From contig CBDFHH010000002.1 in the NCBI GenBank assembly GCA_965247665.1, forward strand, positions 310,001-374,000: 64,000 bases of DNA. The letters run 5' to 3'. Both the position numbers and the translations under genes were made by a program. Positions 7,839 through 16,694 of this stretch are shown here, one piece after another. This stretch comes from CAUZWH01 sp965247665. Lineage in GTDB: Bacteria; Pseudomonadota; Alphaproteobacteria; SHVV01. How positions within the stretch are numbered: the stretch's first letter is position 1; every line of letters starts with the position of its first letter. The notes beneath the pieces were generated by a model. That model saw nothing but the letters and a program-made list of their open reading frames with translations. It was not told the origin of the DNA and did no database searches.

Positions 7839-9362
7839 ATGAAATCGTTGGACTACCACGAATCCACCAAGCATTCGTGGGAGCGCATCCGCGCCAATCC
7901 CCACTCCCTCGACTTTGCGAACATGCCGCACCCTTTCAAGATCTATTCCGAGGTGGCGCGCCGACCGCTCTCGACGAACGTGCCGGACTCGGCGGTTGCG
8001 ACGCTGGCCGCGCTGGCGGAGCCGGGAGCGCGCGGCGGCGGCGACCGGGTCCCGGGCCGGGACGAGCTGGCGCGCTTGCTGTCGGCGGTCGGTATCACCA
8101 AGCGGCGGCGCTTTCCGGGCGGCGAGATGCTGTTCCGCGGCGCTCCGTGTACCGGTGCGCTCTACCACATCGAAATCTACCTGGTCTCGGCCGACCTGAA
8201 AGATCTGCCGGCAGGCGTCTATCAGTTCCAGCCGAAAGACTTCTCGGTGTGCCTCCTGCGGGCCGGCGACTACCGGCAAGCCCTCATCGACGCGAGCGGC
8301 GCGCACGCCGCCGTGGCCGAAGCGCCGGTGGTGCTGGTCCTGACCAGCACGTGGTGGCGCAATGCCTGGAAGTACCAGGCGCGTGCCTATCGCCATGCCT
8401 GGTGGGATTCGGGCTGCATGACGGCCAACCTCTTGGCCCAGGCGGCGGCCCTGGAACTCCCGGCCACGTTGGTGGCCGGCTATGCCGACGAACCCGTCAA
8501 CCGGCTGCTCGACGTCGATCCCGAAAAGGAGGCGTCCCTGATGCTGGTGCCGATCGGTCGCGGCGGTCCGGCTCCCATCGCGCCCGCTCCCCGTTTCGCC
8601 CCTCTCGGACTCTCGACCGAGCCGCTATCGCGTTACGAGGTCGCGTATCCGCAAATTCCCGCCGTCCACGCCGCCTCATGCCTGAGCAGCGGAACCGAAG
8701 CGACGGCGTGGCGCGCGGCGATGGACCGCGCAGCGGAAGCGGACCCGGCGGAACGGCTCGTCCCCCTGCAACCCACGGACGACGACGCGGTTCCGGCCGA
8801 ACCGGTGGAGGCCGTGATCCGGCGTCGAGGATCGACTCGTCGATTCACCGGCAAGAGTATCTCTTTCGTTGAACTCTCGACGATCCTGGACCGGACCAAC
8901 CGCGCGTTTAGCGCGGACTTTCTGCCGCCTTCCGGCAAATCCCTGTGCGACCTCTATTTGATCGTCAACGCCGTCGACGGGCTGCCCGCGGGGACCTATG
9001 CATACCGGCCCGCGGAGGGCGGGCTGGAGCCGCTCCGCGAGGGAAGTTTTCGCGAGCAAGCGGCAGCCCTGGCGCTGGGACAGGAGCTGGCGGGCGAGGC
9101 TAGCGTCAACCTCTACTATCTCGCCGACCTCTCGCGTGCGGTGGAGCTCTTCGGCGACCGCGGCTATCGCGCGGCCGAGCTCGAAGGGGGGATACGCGGC
9201 GGCAAGGTCTACCTCGCCGCCTATGCGCTGCGACTGGGGACCACGGGACTGACCTTCCTCGACGACGACGTGACCGCATTCTTCTCGCCCCACGCGGCCG
9301 GCAAATCGGTCATGTTCCTCGCGGCCGTGGGCCGGCCGGGCCGCCCTTACGCCGTTCCCTGA
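7839..9362 (+). CDS. SagB/ThcOx-like dehydrogenase with two nitroreductase domains
   Basis: A 507-residue protein with two FMN-type nitroreductase domains of the SagB/ThcOx class in tandem. Domain 1 covers about 40-255 (LFRGAPCTGALYHIEIYLV, LPAGVYQF). Domain 2 covers about 315-507, begins with the typical RRRGSTRRF motif, and ends near AAVGRPGRPY. SagB-type enzymes oxidise thiazolines and oxazolines in peptide natural products; the double-domain versions are often found outside such clusters and have no assigned role. It follows the 2OG oxygenase. No YcaO cyclodehydratase or precursor peptide is visible, so a RiPP role is only a possibility. Confidence 0.88.
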   Translation: MKSLDYHESTKHSWERIRANPHSLDFANMPHPFKIYSEVARRPLSTNVPDSAVATLAALAEPGARGGGDRVPGRDELARLLSAVGITKRRRFPGGEMLFRGAPCTGALYHIEIYLVSADLKDLPAGVYQFQPKDFSVCLLRAGDYRQALIDASGAHAAVAEAPVVLVLTSTWWRNAWKYQARAYRHAWWDSGCMTANLLAQAAALELPATLVAGYADEPVNRLLDVDPEKEASLMLVPIGRGGPAPIAPAPRFAPLGLSTEPLSRYEVAYPQIPAVHAASCLSSGTEATAWRAAMDRAAEADPAERLVPLQPTDDDAVPAEPVEAVIRRRGSTRRFTGKSISFVELSTILDRTNRAFSADFLPPSGKSLCDLYLIVNAVDGLPAGTYAYRPAEGGLEPLREGSFREQAAALALGQELAGEASVNLYYLADLSRAVELFGDRGYRAAELEGGIRGGKVYLAAYALRLGTTGLTFLDDDVTAFFSPHAAGKSVMFLAAVGRPGRPYAVP

Positions 9363-9385
9363 GCAGGAAACCTGCTTGCGAGCCG

Positions 9386-9560
9386 ATGGCGTCCAAACCC
9401 GTCGCGGTATTTGGAGGATCGGGATTCCGCGGCCGCCGGATCGTGAAATGCCCGGCCGCCGCGGGGAACGATGGCGTACGTTCCGAGCCTCCTTACCCCT
9501 GAGACCCGGCGGCTTTGCGCGAGCATGGAGCCGACGTCGGGGCCATTCGCAAGCAACAAC
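9386..9560 (+). pseudogene. N-terminal remnant of a Rossmann-fold (NmrA/NDUFA9-like) protein
   Basis: From the ATG at 9386 the sequence reads MASKPVAVFGGSGFRGRRI, with the GGxGFxG nucleotide-binding loop of NAD(P)-binding SDR/NmrA/NDUFA9-like proteins. It hits a stop at 9500-9502. In a neighbouring frame similarity resumes as DPAALREHGADVGAIR, as expected for the next part of the same family, and then fades. This is a frameshifted, truncated fragment. Identification rests on short motifs. Confidence 0.5.
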
Positions 9561-9958
9561 CGGATCGCGCGGGAACGATCAAGGTTTGAGCCACGTTCCC
9601 GTGCTGTTTGGTCCGCGTGTCGCGATGGTGCGGCGTACTCAAGATCGTCTCGGAAGGCTACCGCGACGAAGATTGCCGAGGTCGGGGCCGAGATGCGCTT
9701 CCCCTTGCGGGTGCCTCGAAACGCCGCGCTTGTCGTGCCCCCGGTCGGCACCGTTCCACCCAACGCCGTGTGCCGTGCGGCCGGGACGGCGCTGTCGGCT
9801 ACCGCACGTCGGTGCCGGAAGCGGTCGTTCCCTCGGACCAAAACCGTCAATACACAAACAATAAAACCGGATCGATCGATGGGGGCCGGTCAACCGGTGC
9901 GGGAAGTTTGGCCTCAAGCGAATCGTTGAGTGCCCAGACCGGATAATCGTCCCACCAA
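9561..9958. other. Stretch without a recognisable gene
   Basis: About 400 bases between the Rossmann-fold remnant and the CodA-like gene. Several overlapping open frames exist on both strands but none has family motifs or a convincing ribosome binding site. It is likely decayed coding DNA. Confidence 0.4.
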
Positions 9959-11176
9959 TCAAACAAGCTTGCTTTCACTGGTGGATTCGGCGGTGACCTG
10001 CCCCCTGAAAATCACATAGCGCGGTTCGCGGTGGTGGGTGAGCGCTTCGCGTACCGAATCGTCCCGTAGCACCACCAGACTGGCTTCGTTTCCGACGGCT
10101 ATTCGATGCTCCGGCAGCCGCATCAGTTTTGCTCCGCCGAGGGTGATCATGTCGTACAGCAGCTCCTGATCCTCGGGCTCCATCGACCACAGCGTGTGCG
10201 CACAGACGAACGCTGCTTCGAGCATGTTGCAACGGCCAAAAGGGTAGTAGGCGTCGTGGATCGATTCGCCGCCGAGCGCCAGCGTGATTCCCGCCTGGGC
10301 GAGATCGTGCACCCGCACATGCAGGGGTCCGCTGTGCGGGTTGGTGACGATACCGACCCCGCCCCGGCGCAGGATCTCGACCCATTTGCGATGATAGACC
10401 TCATTGTAGTTGGCCGATGCCCGTGCCTGGCTTGCCGCCACCCGGCCCTGCCAGCCGTGCTTTATCGCGCCGACCGCGAGGTATTCCGACGTCCGCAGGT
10501 CGGGATCGCCGGCATCGTCGACCAGCGACGTCAGATCCTTGTCGTATTTGGTCGCCATCTCGTAGGTCATGTCGGTGTGCCGCTGCATGTCGGCTTCGGT
10601 GTACTCGATCCACGGGATCCCGCCGACGACGTCGGCGCCGAGCTCCATCGCCTCCCACATCAACTCCTCAGCTCCGGGTTCGCGCAGCAGACCGTCTTGC
10701 GCGAAGGCGACCAGCTGCAGCTCGAGTCGGCCACGCCATTGCTCCTTGGCGCGCCGCGCCGCCTTGAACCCTTTGAGTTCGGCCTTGGAGTCGATATCGA
10801 TGAAGGCGCGGATGTGCGTTGCACCGGCCAGCGCCGCAACGGTGAGCGCCCGGTTCATGCGTTCCAGCATTTCGTCTTCCCGGTAGTGGCGCTTGACCTC
10901 GGCCGCCCGCTCGATGGTCGTCATCGCCCCGCCCATACCCTCGTCGAAATAGCCGGCGGCGGCCTCCGTGAGCCAATCCACGGTATAGACCTTGTCGAGA
11001 TGGAGCTGGGCGACTGCAAAGCTCTCGCTCACCAGATTGCCGGCCGCATCGATCTCGTGCGTAGCGCTGTCGGAGATACTGGGCGCAACCTCGACATACC
11101 GGCCGTCACTAATGGCGATGTCGACTTGATCGCCGTTGCGCCGTTTCGCATTGCGAACGATGAGATCTCCAGACAT
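9959..11176 (-). CDS. Cytosine-deaminase-like amidohydrolase lacking metal ligands
   Basis: A 405-residue homologue of CodA from the ATG at 11176 (MSGDLIVRN), preceded by a GGGGAGGG-type Shine-Dalgarno. Much of the CodA framework is kept: LQLVAFAQDGLL, LGADVVGGIPWIEYTEA, YYPFGRCNML. The catalytic positions are changed. CodA PHIHLD becomes AQLHLD (first His lost), VHCDE becomes LVDDA (His and Glu lost), ASHTT becomes ASQAR (His lost), and GHDD becomes GGES (Asp lost). It therefore cannot use the known Fe/Zn hydrolytic mechanism as such. It sits at the end of the purine/uptake region and may be a binding protein or an enzyme with other chemistry. Confidence 0.85.
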   Translation of the reverse strand: MSGDLIVRNAKRRNGDQVDIAISDGRYVEVAPSISDSATHEIDAAGNLVSESFAVAQLHLDKVYTVDWLTEAAAGYFDEGMGGAMTTIERAAEVKRHYREDEMLERMNRALTVAALAGATHIRAFIDIDSKAELKGFKAARRAKEQWRGRLELQLVAFAQDGLLREPGAEELMWEAMELGADVVGGIPWIEYTEADMQRHTDMTYEMATKYDKDLTSLVDDAGDPDLRTSEYLAVGAIKHGWQGRVAASQARASANYNEVYHRKWVEILRRGGVGIVTNPHSGPLHVRVHDLAQAGITLALGGESIHDAYYPFGRCNMLEAAFVCAHTLWSMEPEDQELLYDMITLGGAKLMRLPEHRIAVGNEASLVVLRDDSVREALTHHREPRYVIFRGQVTAESTSESKLV

Positions 11177-11417
11177 CGCACACCCTCCCCTGCAGGCCGC
11201 GCCCAAATTGCCTCAGGCGGCCGCGCTGAGGCAATGGCAAGATAGGGAAAACGCCCAGTTTGATCACGTCTTCGATCAGGGCGCCGCCGCGACGCCCTCG
11301 GACCGCAGCGGGGAATGACGTGGATTTCCGGCACCTCGAGCAGATCGAACGCTCCGTTCGCCGGTTTTCGCGACGAGCCCGGGCGACGTCGCGACGTGCA
11401 GCGGCGTAACGCTCTTG

Positions 11418-11423
11418 TATAAT
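11418..11423 (+). promoter_or_regulatory. Candidate -10 element for the cupin gene
   Basis: TATAAT lies about 30 bases before the cupin start codon. No good -35 box is seen at 17 bases, so this is a weak prediction. Confidence 0.3.
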
Positions 11424-11452
11424 CGGCACCGCGACCAGGGAGACGGCGAGCG

Positions 11453-11839
11453 ATGCTGTTCAACAAGCCCCACCTCGAATTCCGCCGGCTCGACATGGAC
11501 CAGGGCTGGGAAACACCCCCCGGCTATCCCGCCGGGATCAAACAGAAGATCCTGGCCAGCGATCTCGATGAAACCGCCAAGACCGGAGGCCGCTCACGGT
11601 TGCTCAAATTCGACCCCGGCGCCTACTCGACCGTGCCCTTCGTTCACGATCATTGGGAAGAAGTGTTCCTGCTCGAGGGCGACCTCATCGTCGGCAATGA
11701 CGCCGGTGGCAAGGGCGGCGAAAAATTCGTCGCCAAAACCTACGCCTGCCGGCCGCCCGGCATGCCGCACGGCCCCTTCAAGTCGGACGATGGCTGCCTG
11801 TTGTTCGAGATCCACTACTACGACCAAGCCGACGATTGA
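11453..11839 (+). CDS. Cupin-domain protein (ChrR-like)
   Basis: A 128-residue single-domain cupin. Motif 1 is HDHWEEVFLLEGDL (about 64-77), with the two histidines and glutamate that bind metal; motif 2 is PPGMPHGPF (about 104-112). This pattern resembles ChrR C-terminal and related mononuclear cupins. ATG 11453 is preceded by GGGAGACGGCGAGCG. It is alone on the plus strand between two minus-strand hydrolase genes. The substrate is unknown; a small-molecule sensor or dioxygenase role are both possible. Confidence 0.8.
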   Translation: MLFNKPHLEFRRLDMDQGWETPPGYPAGIKQKILASDLDETAKTGGRSRLLKFDPGAYSTVPFVHDHWEEVFLLEGDLIVGNDAGGKGGEKFVAKTYACRPPGMPHGPFKSDDGCLLFEIHYYDQADD

Positions 11840-11858
11840 ACGACGATTCCGGCACCGC

Positions 11859-12893
11859 CTAGACGGTGGCCACGGGCGTCACCGGCGAACCAACCGCGCC
11901 GGGCATCCTGAGCGGCGGCGCGGTGAGGAAAAAGCGGTTGCGGTCGTGCGCCGCGAGCCATGTCGCCAGCTCGCTCAAGAACCAAATCTCGCCGAGATGA
12001 ATTCCGAGCTTGAACAGGCAGTGCTCGTGCAGCGGCAGCCACGCGCCCGACGGCCTGGGCAGGTCGGGCGACGGCACGCCCTCGACCGCGTAGTTGTCGG
12101 CGATCAACACGGCGAGACCGCTGTCGGTGATCCATTGCCGGAGCTTGGCGTCGCCGCCATCCAGTACCGCGCACGAATCGGCCATGACATCGGGGTCCGG
12201 ATCGCGTGCCATCTCCAGCAGCAGGTCGGCGAATCCGGTATGGAGGCACACCATGTCGCCCTCCTCGACCGTCACGCCATCGCCCTCGAGAATCTGCATC
12301 AGGTCGTCGTAGCCCACCTTCTTGCGGTCGCGGCCATAGTGGCGGTGCAGGTCGATCAGGACACCGCGGCCCTGCACCCCGGTCACCGCCATATTGGCGA
12401 TGCTCAACGCGCCGACGCCGGCTGGCGCCGCCGCACCGGCCTCATCGTCGGCGGCGAAGGCACCGATATGCTCGCCTGCGCGGAAACCGTTGTAGAACAC
12501 CGCCTCGGGTACGCCGTCGCCGTCGGCGTCGAACATCTGGCCGACATGGGCGAGGCTGTCCCACTGCGTCGAATACTGCGAGTGGATGGTCATGACGTCG
12601 TCGTTGGAGACATCGACGGCGCCCTCGATCACGTCGCCGACCCGGAAGTTGCGCGTCGGCCGCCCCTCGCGAATGGTCGGCCGCAGCTTGGGCGGATAGC
12701 GCGCCGGGTTGAGCCGGTTGGCACCGGGATAGTCGAGCGGCAGGCTGAGGCAGAAGCTGATCCCGGCTTTGATTTCCGCCGCCGCCCGCTTGACCCGCTC
12801 GGGCGTCAGCAGGTTGAGGCGACCGAGTTGATCGTCGTCGCCGAATTCGCCCCAGTTGGAACCCTCCGGCCGGTTGACCCAGCGTCGCGTCAT
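11859..12893 (-). CDS. Cyclase-family metal hydrolase (kynurenine formamidase-like)
   Basis: A 344-residue protein of the putative cyclase family from ATG 12893 (MTRRWVNRPEGSNWGEFG); an upstream ATG at 12950 would overlap the permease gene. The metal-binding core is HSQYSTQWDSLAHVG (about 100-114), a variant of the HxGTHxDxxxH motif, with a second site around HTGFADLLLE. Members hydrolyse amides or cyclic amides, such as N-formylkynurenine or isatin. This long version is usually annotated simply as cyclase family. It lies 34 bases downstream of a nucleoside-type ABC permease and may process the imported compound. Confidence 0.83.
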   Translation of the reverse strand: MTRRWVNRPEGSNWGEFGDDDQLGRLNLLTPERVKRAAAEIKAGISFCLSLPLDYPGANRLNPARYPPKLRPTIREGRPTRNFRVGDVIEGAVDVSNDDVMTIHSQYSTQWDSLAHVGQMFDADGDGVPEAVFYNGFRAGEHIGAFAADDEAGAAAPAGVGALSIANMAVTGVQGRGVLIDLHRHYGRDRKKVGYDDLMQILEGDGVTVEEGDMVCLHTGFADLLLEMARDPDPDVMADSCAVLDGGDAKLRQWITDSGLAVLIADNYAVEGVPSPDLPRPSGAWLPLHEHCLFKLGIHLGEIWFLSELATWLAAHDRNRFFLTAPPLRMPGAVGSPVTPVATV

Positions 12894-12927
12894 CGTCGGC
12901 CTGCCCCGCTTATTTGTTGACCGTTCC

Positions 12928-13857
12928 CTAACGTCGATCTTCGCGTACATAGGGCAAGCCGAGCGCGCCCGGCGCCGCGGTCGAAGTCTTGGTGTAAACC
13001 GCCGCGTAAACCAGCACGAACAACGTTGCCAGAAACGGCGTCATAAGCACGAAGTATTGCGGCACCGGCAGCCCGGCCGCGAAGATGCGCGGGATCAGAG
13101 CTTCGATGCCGCCGAACAGGACCGCGCCAAACAGCGCCCGGCCCGGCATCCAGCGGGCAAAGATCACCAGCACGATGGCGATCCAGCCGCGCCCCTGGAC
13201 CATATCGCCGAACCAGATCTTGGCCGCCGATAGCGCCAGATAGCCGCCCGAGGCGCCGACCAGCGCGCCGCCGACCACCACCGCGCCGAAGCGGTAGAGC
13301 TCGACGTCGAGCCCGGCCGCGTCCGCGGCCTGCGGGTTCTCGCCCACCGACCGCAGCCTCAGCCCGATCATGCTGCGAAACAGGAAACGCCATACGAGGT
13401 AGATGATCGGTAATGTCAAATAGACCATCGGGTCCTGGCTGAACACGATCTTGCCGACCACCGGCAGCTCCGACAGAAAGCCGAGATCGAGCTGGGTGAA
13501 GCCGGCCACCGCCCGATTCATCCACGGCACACCGACCAGCGACGTCAGGCCGGTGCCGAAGAACACGATGGTGATGCCGGTCACCACCTGGTCGGCGCGT
13601 AGAATCACAACCACGAAGGCGAACAGAATCGCGACCACGAAACCGGCCAGGATCGCCGCCAGCATGCCGACCCAGGGGCTGCCGCCGAGCCCGAGATAGC
13701 CGGCCACGCCGGCTAGCGCGCCGCACAGCATCAAGCCCTCGGCGCCGAGATTGAGCACGCCGGCACGCTCGTTGATGATCAACCCCAGCGTCGCCAGCAC
13801 CAGCGGCACCGCGAAAATCGGCGTGAAGGCGATCCAGTCGACGATGAAGCCGAGCAT
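12928..13857 (-). CDS. ABC transporter permease, nucleoside/BMP type (NupQ-like)
   Basis: A 309-residue membrane protein with about nine hydrophobic segments and the GVLNLGAEGLML motif near residue 35, typical of the second permease of BMP-dependent importers (YufQ/NupQ class), which carry nucleosides or purine-type compounds. It follows its partner permease gene with a 4-base gap and forms an operon with it and the ATPase. The binding protein is probably the BMP-family product at 28419-29507. Confidence 0.9.
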   Translation of the reverse strand: MLGFIVDWIAFTPIFAVPLVLATLGLIINERAGVLNLGAEGLMLCGALAGVAGYLGLGGSPWVGMLAAILAGFVVAILFAFVVVILRADQVVTGITIVFFGTGLTSLVGVPWMNRAVAGFTQLDLGFLSELPVVGKIVFSQDPMVYLTLPIIYLVWRFLFRSMIGLRLRSVGENPQAADAAGLDVELYRFGAVVVGGALVGASGGYLALSAAKIWFGDMVQGRGWIAIVLVIFARWMPGRALFGAVLFGGIEALIPRIFAAGLPVPQYFVLMTPFLATLFVLVYAAVYTKTSTAAPGALGLPYVREDRR

Positions 13858-13861
13858 CGTC

Positions 13862-14974
13862 CTACCTCACCCAATGCGCGCGATAGGAAACGAAGAAGTG
13901 CGATCCGGCGACGCACAACACGATGATCGCCTGGATCAACTGCACCATCGCTTCCGGCAGACCGTAGAACGACTTGATGCTGAGCCCGGCGACGAACAAC
14001 CCGCCGATCAGGAACGCCACGACCAGCACCGCAATCGGATTGTTACGCGCCAGAAACGCGATCATGATGCCGGAAAAGCCGTAGCCCGCCGCCATCGTGC
14101 CGGTAAGGCGAAACTCCTGCCCCGCGGCCATCACGAAACCGGCGGCGCCGGACAGCGCCCCCGACGCGCCCACCGACAGGAACACGATCAGTCCGACCGG
14201 CACGCCGGCGGCCAGCGCCATGCGCGCGTTCGAGCCGACGATCCGGGCGTAGGCGCCGAACCGACTGCGCTCGACCAGCCACCAGATCACCGCCACCATC
14301 ACCAGGGCGATCACCAGGCCGACATGGACCCTCTCCCATCCCAGCTTGGGCAGCTGCTCGATCACGTCGAACTTCTCCGAGTGCGGGAAGCGCTCGTTGG
14401 GATCCTGCCAGGCGCCATAGACCTGATTGAGCGCGACCAGGAACGCGATGTAGTTCAGGAGCAGCGTCGAAATGATCTCGTTGACGCCGAGTTTGATCTT
14501 CAACAGCGACGGCACGACGGTCCACAGGAAGCCGCCGAGGCACGCCGCGACGAACATCAGATAGATGCGCAAACCGGGCGGACCGACGTCCCAGATCGCG
14601 ATCGCAGTGGCGAAGATTACGCCCCAGAAAAACTGACCCTCGATGCCGATGTTCCAGAAATTGACGCGGAACGCCATGGCCGCGCTCAAGCCGACCAGAA
14701 TCAACGGCGCGCACTGGATCAGCACGCTGCTCAGACCGAGGCGGTTGAAGAAGGTGAAAACCACGAACTCCTGGTAGATACCCGACACATCGACGCCGGA
14801 CGTCGCCAGGATGATCACCGAGATCGCCATGCCGACCAGCACCGAGAGCAGCAGGATCAGGCCATGCAACCAGGCCGGGATCGACTGCCGCACTTCGAGG
14901 TTTAGCCGGCCCAGGGGCCGCCGTGCTGCGACGGGCTGCGGCCCGCTATCGATCGTTTGACTTGGGCTCCTCAA
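13862..14974 (-). CDS. ABC transporter permease, nucleoside/BMP type (NupP-like)
   Basis: The first permease of the same importer. Hydrophobic segments begin at WLHGLILLLSVLVGMAISVI, and the family signature FRVNFWNIGIEGQFF is present. The start is uncertain: a TTG at 14974 has GGAG six bases upstream, while an ATG at 15058 would add 28 arginine/proline-rich residues that look like translated intergenic repeat. I prefer TTG. The length from TTG (370) suits the YufP/NupP class. It lies downstream of the double ATPase. Confidence 0.88.
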   Translation of the reverse strand: MRSPSQTIDSGPQPVAARRPLGRLNLEVRQSIPAWLHGLILLLSVLVGMAISVIILATSGVDVSGIYQEFVVFTFFNRLGLSSVLIQCAPLILVGLSAAMAFRVNFWNIGIEGQFFWGVIFATAIAIWDVGPPGLRIYLMFVAACLGGFLWTVVPSLLKIKLGVNEIISTLLLNYIAFLVALNQVYGAWQDPNERFPHSEKFDVIEQLPKLGWERVHVGLVIALVMVAVIWWLVERSRFGAYARIVGSNARMALAAGVPVGLIVFLSVGASGALSGAAGFVMAAGQEFRLTGTMAAGYGFSGIMIAFLARNNPIAVLVVAFLIGGLFVAGLSIKSFYGLPEAMVQLIQAIIVLCVAGSHFFVSYRAHWVR

Positions 14975-15105
14975 GACAACTCCGTTCCCCTCCCCTCGTC
15001 CGCGTGGGGAACGCCGGGACAAGGGGGCGGACGGCGCAACCCGGATCATCGTCAACAATGAGCAGCGGTCCCGGGTCGCGACCCGGATACCTGCACGAAA
15101 TATCG

Positions 15106-16602
15106 TTACGCATGGTCGACCATCAGTTTACCGACCTGCTGGCGATCGGCCGGGCGGTCGAACTCGCCCACGATACGGCCGAGGTTGATCACGCCGATCC
15201 GGTCCGACAGGTTCATCACCTCGTCGAGATCCTCGCTGATCAGGAGCACTGCCGCTCCCTTGTCACGGGCTTGGCGCAGATAGTCATGCACCGCGGCACA
15301 GGCTCGGACGTCGAGCCCGCGGGTCGGCGAATGGGCAACGATCACTGCCGGGGCGCCCGAAAGCTCACGCGCCAGCACCAGCTTCTGAGCGTTGCCGCCA
15401 GATAGCAGCCGCGCCCGCGTCGCCGGCGCCGCGCCATGGATTTCAAATGCCTCGATGGCGTCGCGCGTCGCCCGGCGCATGTCCGACTTGGCCACCCAAT
15501 AGCCGCTGCCGAAGCGGCCATTGTCGAGCCCGACGACAGCGAAGTTCTCGGTGACCGAGGAATCGGCGGCCAACCCGAACACGTAACGATCGGCCGGCAC
15601 GCTGGCCAGGCCGGAACGACGGCGGCGGCGCGGATGCTCATTGGTAATGTCGTTGCCGTTCAACGCGATCGCGCCGCCGCTCGCGACGCGTACCCCCATC
15701 AGCACCTCGGCCAGCTCCGGCTGCCCGTTTCCGCCGACCCCGGCAACACCATAGATCTGCCCAGACCTGATCGCCAGCGACAGGCCGTTCACCGTTTGCA
15801 CCCCGTCGCCGCGGGCGGCAACGAGGTCGCGCACCGCGAGCCGCGTTTCGCCGGTCACCGCCGAGGGCGGTGTTTCGTCACGGGGCGCCGTGCCGACCAT
15901 CAGCTCGGTCAGCTTCTCCCGCGTCATCCCGTGCGGGTTCTGCGAAGCCACCGTTTTGCCGCCGCGCATGACAGTGACCCAATCGGCGTACTCCAGAGCT
16001 TCGCGCAGCTTGTGGGTGATCAGCACGACACAGGTGCCGCGCCGTGCGAGATCGCGCGCCAGCGTCAGCACGCGGTCGGATTCCTCGTCGGTCAGCACCG
16101 CGGTGGGCTCGTCAAGAATCAGGATTTTTGCGCCGCCCATCAGCACCTTGATGATTTCGACCCGCTGCTGCTCGGAAACCGAGATCGAATCAACCCGTGC
16201 GTCGGCATCGAGGCTGAAGCCGAGCTCGAGGCAATAATTGCGGATCCCGTCCTTGACCGTGCGGATGCCGTGCTTCCAGGACCGTTGCGGGTTGGCCAGC
16301 ATCACGTTCTCGGCCACCGTGAAGGGACGCACCAGCTTGAAATTCTGGTGGACCATACCGATACCCAGGCTGCGTGCATGCGCCGGACCGCCGACATCGA
16401 CTTCCGCCTCGTCGAGAGCGATGCGACCACCGTCGGGCGCATACAACCCGCACAGCAGGTTCATCAGCGTCGTCTTGCCGGCGCCGTTCTCGCCGAGCAA
16501 GGCGTGCAGCTGGCCGTACGCGGCATCGAACCAGGCATCGTCGAGAGCCTGGTTGCCGTCGAAGTTCTTGTACATGCCTTCCATGTGAATGGCGTTCGAC
16601 AT
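15106..16602 (-). CDS. ABC transporter ATP-binding protein, two ABC domains (NupO-like)
   Basis: A 498-residue double ATPase. Domain 1 has Walker A GENGAGKTT (about 38-46), a signature region ISVSEQQRVEIIK and Walker B ILILDEPTAV. Domain 2 (about 250-498) has a degenerate Walker A, GVGGNGQPE, and signature LSGGNAQKLVLAREL. This is the standard arrangement for BMP-type nucleoside importers (YufO/NupO). ATG 16602 has a clear GAGGAGAC Shine-Dalgarno. It is the first gene of the transporter run, just downstream of the PuuE gene. Confidence 0.92.
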   Translation of the reverse strand: MSNAIHMEGMYKNFDGNQALDDAWFDAAYGQLHALLGENGAGKTTLMNLLCGLYAPDGGRIALDEAEVDVGGPAHARSLGIGMVHQNFKLVRPFTVAENVMLANPQRSWKHGIRTVKDGIRNYCLELGFSLDADARVDSISVSEQQRVEIIKVLMGGAKILILDEPTAVLTDEESDRVLTLARDLARRGTCVVLITHKLREALEYADWVTVMRGGKTVASQNPHGMTREKLTELMVGTAPRDETPPSAVTGETRLAVRDLVAARGDGVQTVNGLSLAIRSGQIYGVAGVGGNGQPELAEVLMGVRVASGGAIALNGNDITNEHPRRRRRSGLASVPADRYVFGLAADSSVTENFAVVGLDNGRFGSGYWVAKSDMRRATRDAIEAFEIHGAAPATRARLLSGGNAQKLVLARELSGAPAVIVAHSPTRGLDVRACAAVHDYLRQARDKGAAVLLISEDLDEVMNLSDRIGVINLGRIVGEFDRPADRQQVGKLMVDHA

Positions 16603-16694
16603 GTCTCCTCAGCACACGATGCAAGCCGACCGAAAGAAGATCGCGAACCCTGTTCTATGCGGATTGCCGCACACGGTCGAGAGTGTCGGCGGTG

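Noticed and set aside
10106..11245. A 379-codon plus-strand open frame
   Set aside because: It is antisense to the CodA-like gene and shows no motif.
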